Assembly: GCF_029867415.1 (NCBI RefSeq)
Contig: NC_081185.1
Location: 132,143,753-132,207,752 of the forward strand
DNA: 64,000 bases
Direction of reading: 5' to 3'
Source: Vicia villosa
Lineage: Eukaryota; Streptophyta; Magnoliopsida; Fabales; Fabaceae
This document shows positions 58,484-64,000 of the stretch, one piece after another. How positions within the stretch are numbered: position 1 is the stretch's first letter; each line of letters begins with the position of its first letter. Both the position numbers and the translations under genes were made by a program. The notes beneath the pieces were generated by a model. It did not search any database. It was not told the origin of the DNA and saw only the letters and a program-made list of their open reading frames with translations.

Positions 58484-59313
58484 TTTGCATATGTGATTCA
58501 TAGTACTAAAACATTTAAAAATATATTAGTAACAGCGGAAAAAAAACATGTAAACAATATTTAGAAAAAGAAGAAAGGGTTACACGTTGATGTCATATTG
58601 TAGGCTCATACATCATAACTAATCATACTAAGAAAGAGTGAATATTATTTATTGTTAATAAATGTGGTTGGGTCTAACTCATCCCTACAAAACAAGCTTT
58701 TAGAGTGAGGATTTCCCCCATTTATAAGCAAATGTTTAGGCTATATATTATCCGATGTGAGACTCTTAACACACCCCCTCACGCCCAGGAACACATAACT
58801 GGAGCGTGGAAATAAATGGTGGGTGACCCAATAGCAGAAACCATAATAGGTGTCCTACTGGATCTTAAACGAGGCTCTGATGCCATGTTAAGAAATATGG
58901 TTGGGCCTAACTCATCCCTACAAATTCGGCTTAGGGTGAGGATTGCCCCCATTTATAAGCACATGTGTCGGCCATATATTTTCCAATGTGAGACTCTTAA
59001 CATTAAATGATTAATTTAATTTAAACACAATTGTTAATTATATTGAATATGTGACTAATGAGTTACAAAGTCTTGTTTGTTGAGAAAAGTCAGATATTTG
59101 AATCTAACTTAGTTAATATCTGTGAATTAATATGATGATATTAGTTACTAATGAAGTTATAGTATCAAACTAAAAGAAAATGAAAAAGAAAGAAGAATGA
59201 TAACACTTATGTCTTTCAAAGTAAATTGGTGTATTTACATGATCAAAAGGGATGTATACTAGTAGAAATATTACTATTATACTAAGTAAATAATTGGTAT
59301 TACTATTTTATCT
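58484..59313 (+). repeat. Dispersed duplication, copy B (empty for the LINE)
   Basis: Corresponds to the flanks of the LINE in copy A. At 59148-59165 it reads TTACTAATGAAGTTATAG, the pre-insertion form of the LINE target. It carries a TRIM (58653-59002) that copy A lacks. Confidence 0.75.
58653..59002 (-). mobile_element. TRIM (miniature LTR retrotransposon), 350 bp
   Basis: Direct repeats 58653-58771 (119 bp) and 58886-59002 (117 bp) both start TGTTAA and end GACTCTTAACA. Just left of the right repeat, GGCTCTGATGCCA is the complement of an initiator-Met tRNA primer-binding site with one change. Just right of the left repeat, ACCCCCTCAC gives a minus-strand purine tract. The element therefore reads on the minus strand. 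No coding capacity. A target duplication could not be confirmed. Confidence 0.85.
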
Positions 59314-59429
59314 TTGACAAATTATACATAACCAGTAATTTGTCATTACTATTTTTAAATTTGACTATTTAGATAGATAGATAAATATTTTTAAATAATA
59401 ATAATAATTTTCTTAAATTATTATAACAC

Positions 59430-59849
59430 CCCCCCTTTAAATAATTTTAAATAATAATAATAATTTTCTTAAATTATTATCACAGTGCTCCGTTGAAGTT
59501 TTGTTAAGGAGAATCCTATGGGAACTTAAGTTGCCTCGCTAAAAACCTTATTAGGAAAATCCATTGGAATAAAAACCTGGAAAAAGAGTATAACATTATG
59601 CCCCCCTCAACAGAACACATATAGTTGTTCTTTAAAGATGTCGAATGTGACACATTCCAATATTTTGTACATGTTTTTTGAAAACTGATGTAGGAAGTGC
59701 CCTTGTGAAGAGATCTGTCATATTATCACTTGAATGAATATACTGAATATCAACCACTTTGTTTCTTTCAAGTTCTTGTGTGAATGAGAAAAACTTGGGA
59801 GCAATATGTTTGGTTTTGTCACTTTTTATGTAACCTTCTTTCAGTTGGG
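59430..59849 (-). pseudogene. Ty1/copia RNase H end and PPT/LTR junction, left of solo LTR
   Basis: Minus-strand QLKEGYIKSDKTKHIAPKFF, VVDIQYIHSSDNMTDLFTRALP and VFKKHVQNIGM are the C-terminal end of copia RNase H. Beyond it, a minus-strand purine tract (TTGAGGGGGG near 59605) and a TTTTTAGCGAGG-type sequence mark the start of the 3' LTR. The reading continues at 62804 on the other side of the solo LTR. Confidence 0.8.
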
Positions 59850-62803
59850 TGTCATACCCCAAAATTTGCCTTCCATATTCCATTCACAATGATTCAAAGT
59901 TCAAGATTCAACTCCAAAGCTTTGCTCAAACACTCCCAAGATCCACAGTCAACTGATTCAAACCTGAAGGTCAACTACAATCAAAGCATGATTCAAACCT
60001 ATGATCATTGGTCAAATATCAAGTATAGAGGTGCATAACCATCATTTGATCAAGGATTGATCATGATTCCATTAATAGAAACTCAGAGATGAACAAATAC
60101 AAAAAGGTTCAAATTAGGGTTTCTTAGGAGAAAGTCAACCCAACTTTGAATGGGCATAACTTTCACATGGAACATCAAAAATTCCTCACTCAAAGCCTAT
60201 TTTGAAGGAAATTGGATCCTCTACAACTTTGTCTCTCACAAGCCAGGGCTAGAAATGATTCATTTGAGAGATACAATGCAAAAGATTACAGGTCATTTTC
60301 AGGCATCCTCCAAAAGTAGTTTTTTCCCAAAGAGGATATGATCAAGATAAAAGCTCCAAATGAAAAATATATTCCAAAGTGGCTTATAGAGGACCTCTTG
60401 AGGTTTCCAAAAAGTATTAGAACTCCCTCATAGCTAAAAAATTGAGTGAGATATGCTTGATCAAAGTTGGGTGATTTTTGGAGGACCAAATGTGAAAAAA
60501 GAAGGTTCAAATTGAGAAATTTTGCAAATGGGCCTATGGTTTTATGATATAAACTTAGTCCACAAGATATTTATGCTACCCAAAGCCATATGCCACGAAT
60601 TTAAATATATTACTTGATTTTTTAGAATTTTATTTCATTTTTAATGATTTAATTAAGATAGAAAATCAAATATTTTGGCAAAAGATGCATTTTGATTGTT
60701 TCCAATTAATATTTATGATCAAATATCTTCTAATTTTCGTGCATAATTAAATGGGAAAAGATTGATATAAAATAGGCCAAATATGGTAACTTATGAATCA
60801 AGAATAAATCAAATTTCCAAGATTGGCAAAGGAGATTCTATTGATCAATGGGCCTCCAATTCGTGACCTAATAGAAGTCTATAAGTAAGTGAGGCTATGC
60901 ACATGAATAAGGGTTACAAAATCTGGACAGAAAAGAGCTTGCAAGGGCGCAAAATTTCCTCAAGAAACTCAAAATCGGTTTCAGAGAATTAGGGAGTTTC
61001 AATCCAATTTGAAGGTTGCAAAAGCTTCTTTGGAGGATTTAGAACGTGTCTGGATACTCACACCACTTCAACACCCCCAGATTTATCTCCGATTAGCCAA
61101 GGTATGTACCTCTAAAAACTGGATCGATTAGGCTGTTGCACGCATCCTCATAGAATTTTGATGATATATTATGATTGTATTTGATGTTGCGAACGTGTGG
61201 GCACGATTAATTGGATTTCTGGGCGCTCTATATGTGATTTGCCATTGTTGACCGATTTAAGCTTTTAGGGTTCATAATTGGGGCTTTTCAATAGAGGTGA
61301 AATTAGGTTGAATTAATAGCATGAACACGTTCGTACGATGGAAACAAAGAGGATAGGACAGGTGCGAAATATTTATTGGGGAGTATATGCTGTTCGCTAT
61401 TTTTTAAGTTCTTCTGCTACGAACGAATTCGTAGCGAACTCGTAGCGAATTTTCCAGTTTTGTTGCAGGTGTGCTGGGGAAGATGATGATTTGTCAATGC
61501 CGGGTTGGCTATTTTGAATTTCGCGCGCATTGTTTTATTAGCTTTCTTGTTTTTTCTATAATTGAATTGGTGTGTTTTATTGACGCATAGTGACAATGGT
61601 TGAGTTGGCGCGCGTGCTTCGTGAGTACCCTAAGGGTCCAGGGTTCGATCCCTGGCCCTTTGTATATTTTTTTCAGAATTGTTCCATGCGATCCTATGTG
61701 CATACGCTCTAAGTCCCTACCATGATCCGTCAGATCTGGACCATCCAGCCACCACTAACTTAGATCTAACGCCTCCAAATCTGATGACCATACCATGTAC
61801 TATACTAACAACCATATTGAATAAAAACCCTAATAAACCAAATTAATTTTAATTAATTACATGTTTTAATTAATCCTTTTTAATATATTATTTATATAAT
61901 AATAATTATTTTTTATAAATAAATTATTATGTGACATTTATATTAAAATACCAATTTGTTGTTCGTGCCGATTAAATCGATTAATCGCTATGGTCAACAA
62001 TAATTTTAATTAAAATGATTATTTAATTAAAATGCAATTCAATTATATTTGATTAAATGGTTGCAATTATCTTATTGATTGTGATGATTAATCCTCCCTT
62101 GTTCTAAATTTAATTTGTTATTATTTGTAATCGTGTTAATCGGTTATGAGGGGTAACAATACAAAATAAAATTCACAAAAATAATAAAATACATTAATTC
62201 ATTATTAGTGATAATCGAATCAATCGATTTGAATTGGTAATGGTGCAAATCATTAATCTGTTAACTATGGCGATTGAATCTATTGATCGTTGCGGTTAAT
62301 AGTGCTAAATCAAATCAGGGTTGTACGCCCAAACCTCAAAACACTTTTCAAACCTTTCAAACTACAATATCAAACCACGGATTTTCATCCTTATTCAAAG
62401 CTACGAAAGGCCATTCAAAAAGCCTCTAAGAAAACATTTCTAATCAAATTCAATTCTAATGGCGTACAACCCTCCCCGAACTACGTTGACTCTGATCCTC
62501 CATAAGGAGGTACGTAGGCACTTGGCAACAAGGCGAGTCCCCTTCCTTCTAAATCTCATTTTTCCCGATTTATTTCCCTTAATTATTTAACCCTCGAAAG
62601 CATAAACCTTACCTTAATACTCTTAGCCATAAAATTGTTGACCTTAGATTCAAAGCCATAGGAAAGGGTTGAGGGTGCCTAACACCTTCCCTCGACCTGA
62701 ATATAGTATCTTACCCTGATCTCTATACTGCGTAGGGTTTCCTATTCGCCCTTCAGAATAGGTGGCGACTCTAAAAGCTTAATTTTTAGGGCAGGTTGCT
62801 ACA
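59850..62803 (+). mobile_element. Solo LTR, Ogre-like, 2.95 kb
   Basis: Starts TGTCATACCCCAAAATTTGCC-type (first 20 bases) and ends GGGCAGGTTGCTACA, with TTGGG before and CTGGG after as a five-base duplication with one change. The copia RNase H reading resumes directly at 62804 (minus-strand VTQLKEGYI spans the join), so nothing else of the element remains. The start sequence and great length match Ogre LTRs known from legumes. A solo LTR results from recombination between the two LTRs. Orientation as given is tentative. Internal ORFs are not genes. Confidence 0.82.
61590..61661 (+). other. tRNA-like segment inside the solo LTR
   Basis: An A-box-like TGGTTGAGTTGG (61597-61608) and a B-box GGTTCGATCCC (61642-61652) lie 45 bases apart, as in a tRNA gene. 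The B-box sits in a T-arm CCAGG-GTTCGATC-CCTGG. The acceptor stem is poor, so this is a tRNA-derived relic or internal Pol III promoter rather than a working tRNA. Confidence 0.5.
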
Positions 62804-63008
62804 CTGGGTAACACATGCAACATTGCCTTCATAAAAAATTATTTGATTATTATCAGTTGGTAAATCATACGCTCGTTGGATATGTTGACTTACCGATCAT
62901 AACCATTTACACTCTTTGTTTTCTTTATAAAGGGAAATTACTTCAACATGATTAGAAGAAGTTGCTACAAGTGTTTTCTTTTGCGGTCTCCATGATATTG
63001 CAGTGTTA

Positions 63009-63047
<39 letters not shown>

Positions 63048-63305
63048 GTGATGTATCATTATGTGGATCTAACAAATATCCTGCATCTGCATAACCAAGA
63101 AAAACTGGTTTTATATTGTTAGAATAAAACAAACCAAGATCAGGTGTACCTCGAGGATATTGAAATATATGCTTTATTCCTTTCTAATGTCTTTTTGTGG
63201 GGCATGAACTGAATCTTTCTAGTAAAATTACTGCAAAAGCTATATCAGGTCTTGTATAGTTAGCAAAGTATACGATTGCCCCAATGGCACTAAGGTATGA
63301 CACTT
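62804..63305 (-). pseudogene. Ty1/copia RT/RNase H, right of solo LTR
   Basis: The minus-strand translation gives IGAIVYFANYTRPDIAFAV, GTPDLGLFYSNN, PVFLGYADAGYLLDPHNDTSQ and NTAISWRPQKKTLVATSSN, the RNase H half of copia pol. A TA microsatellite (63011-63043) interrupts it. It joins 59849 across the solo LTR. Several stops and frame changes. Confidence 0.82.
63011..63043. repeat. (TA)n microsatellite, about 33 bp
   Basis: Pure AT dinucleotide run inside the copia remnant. Confidence 0.93.
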
Positions 63306-63897
63306 CTGAGAAACTCTCCTATATGGAAGGGAGTCCCTGACCATTGAAGAAGTTCAACCAGCCCTATATGCTAAGGACTTGAACAAACGAAAGGAGTATA
63401 AAACTTCGACTGTTGGTGAAGGTTTGACCGTTAAAGGCAAATTCTTGTGAAAGTATGGTAAGTTTGACAAGAAGACGGATAAAAGTTAGTTGAAGTCTTA
63501 TAGTGGCAAAGCATCTGGTATTCGATGCTATCATTGTAAGAAGGAGGTGTGCCCTGAACGCCTGAAAGATCATGGAGGAAAGGACAATGGAAATGCAACC
63601 ATTGTTCAAGATGATTTCAAATCTTCTGATGTTCTTGTGGTTTCGAGCAGTGACTCTAGTAAGGAGTGGATTATGGATTCGGGTTGCACTTGGAACATGA
63701 CTCCGAACAAAGACTTGTTCGAGGAACTATCTGATCAAGATGGTGGGTCTATATTACTAGGAAACAACAAATCTTGTAAGATTGCAGGTATTGAATCTGT
63801 GAGATTCAAGCTCTATGATGAGTCAATAAGGTTGTTGGCTGAAGTCAGGTATATTCCTAATTTGAAGAGCCACAATTCTGCTGACATAAAGACATGA
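63306..63897 (+). pseudogene. Ty1/copia gag end and protease, plus strand
   Basis: Reads EEVQPALYAKDLNKRKEY, then a shortened zinc knuckle (CYHCKKEVCPERLKDH, lacking the Gly-His part), then protease with the catalytic WIMDSGCTWNMTP and LFEELSDQDGGSILLGNN. Stops at 63448 and 63487 break the first part. The 3' part beyond 63897 is degenerate and repeats TGACAT-ATTGAGGTAC. The orientation is opposite to the adjacent RNase H, so this is a different copia copy or a rearranged one. Confidence 0.85.
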
Positions 63898-64000
63898 CAT
63901 TGAGGTACAATTTCGCTGACATGAGGAAATGATATTGAGGTACCTGACATGATAGAGAAGTTCATTCTTATTTTTTATTCTGGTAAGCATGTTGGACCAA

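Noticed and set aside
61590..61661. A functional tRNA gene
   Set aside because: A and B boxes and the T-arm fit, but the acceptor stem does not pair well and it lies in an LTR.

Overview
The window is plant nuclear DNA that is mostly transposable elements. I infer a legume, probably of the temperate Vicieae/Trifolieae group. Reasons: AT-rich intergenic DNA with canonical GT-AG introns, an Ogre-type LTR that starts TGTCATACCCC, tRNA-Asp-primed Athila-like elements, and a repeated CTTCCGTAG-type palindrome that I associate with legume repeats. I see no prokaryotic or organellar genes. The species call is inference.

Layout: (1) 0-2.6 kb holds the C-terminal part of a Mutator-like (MULE) transposase and a decayed Ty1/copia pol. 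(2) About 2.6-14.2 kb is a damaged minus-strand Ty3/gypsy element of the Tat/Ogre lineage. Its pol runs right to left. An extra gene runs in the opposite direction with its own TATA box and putative introns, and a 99-100 bp tandem repeat lies between them. A 4.5 kb non-coding LTR element (7184-11708) is nested inside, with two 1289-bp LTRs. (3) 15.4-21.0 kb is the main host gene island: an F-box/LRR gene and a two-exon LRR receptor kinase of the MIK1/PXL type. (4) 23-26 kb holds a Harbinger-like MITE, one CACTA end and long TA microsatellites. (5) 26160-31529 is a 5.4 kb gag-only Athila-like element with 1169-bp LTRs and an ACAAC target duplication, inserted into a copia gag remnant. (6) 32.4-34.3 kb is a decayed RPA-like OB-fold gene. 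(7) 35.9-39.2 kb holds a copia RT/RNase H remnant, a 5'-truncated LINE with RNase H, and a MITE. (8) 42.7-44.1 kb is a second F-box/LRR gene, paralogous to the first. (9) 45392-51451 is a nearly full-length LINE with a 16-bp target duplication. (10) 52.3-53.1 kb is a small four-exon gene encoding 113 aa, found by joining splice sites. (11) 53-64 kb is repeats: a GC-rich hAT MITE, palindrome units, a 350-bp TRIM, a 2.95 kb Ogre-like solo LTR inserted in a copia RNase H, and copia gag/protease at the right edge.

The host genes do not form a pathway: two F-box/LRR adaptors, one receptor kinase and one small basic protein lie among mobile elements. The clearest structural results are the nested insertions with recoverable boundaries. 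A dispersed duplication (44968-51613 versus 58484-59313) also preserves an empty site for the LINE and for a smaller insertion. No clearly new biochemical system is evident. The best candidates for a second look are the antisense gene plus tandem repeat of the Tat element, the short motif shared by both nested LTR elements, the palindrome family near 58 kb, the tRNA-like block in the solo LTR, and the unrecognised four-exon gene.
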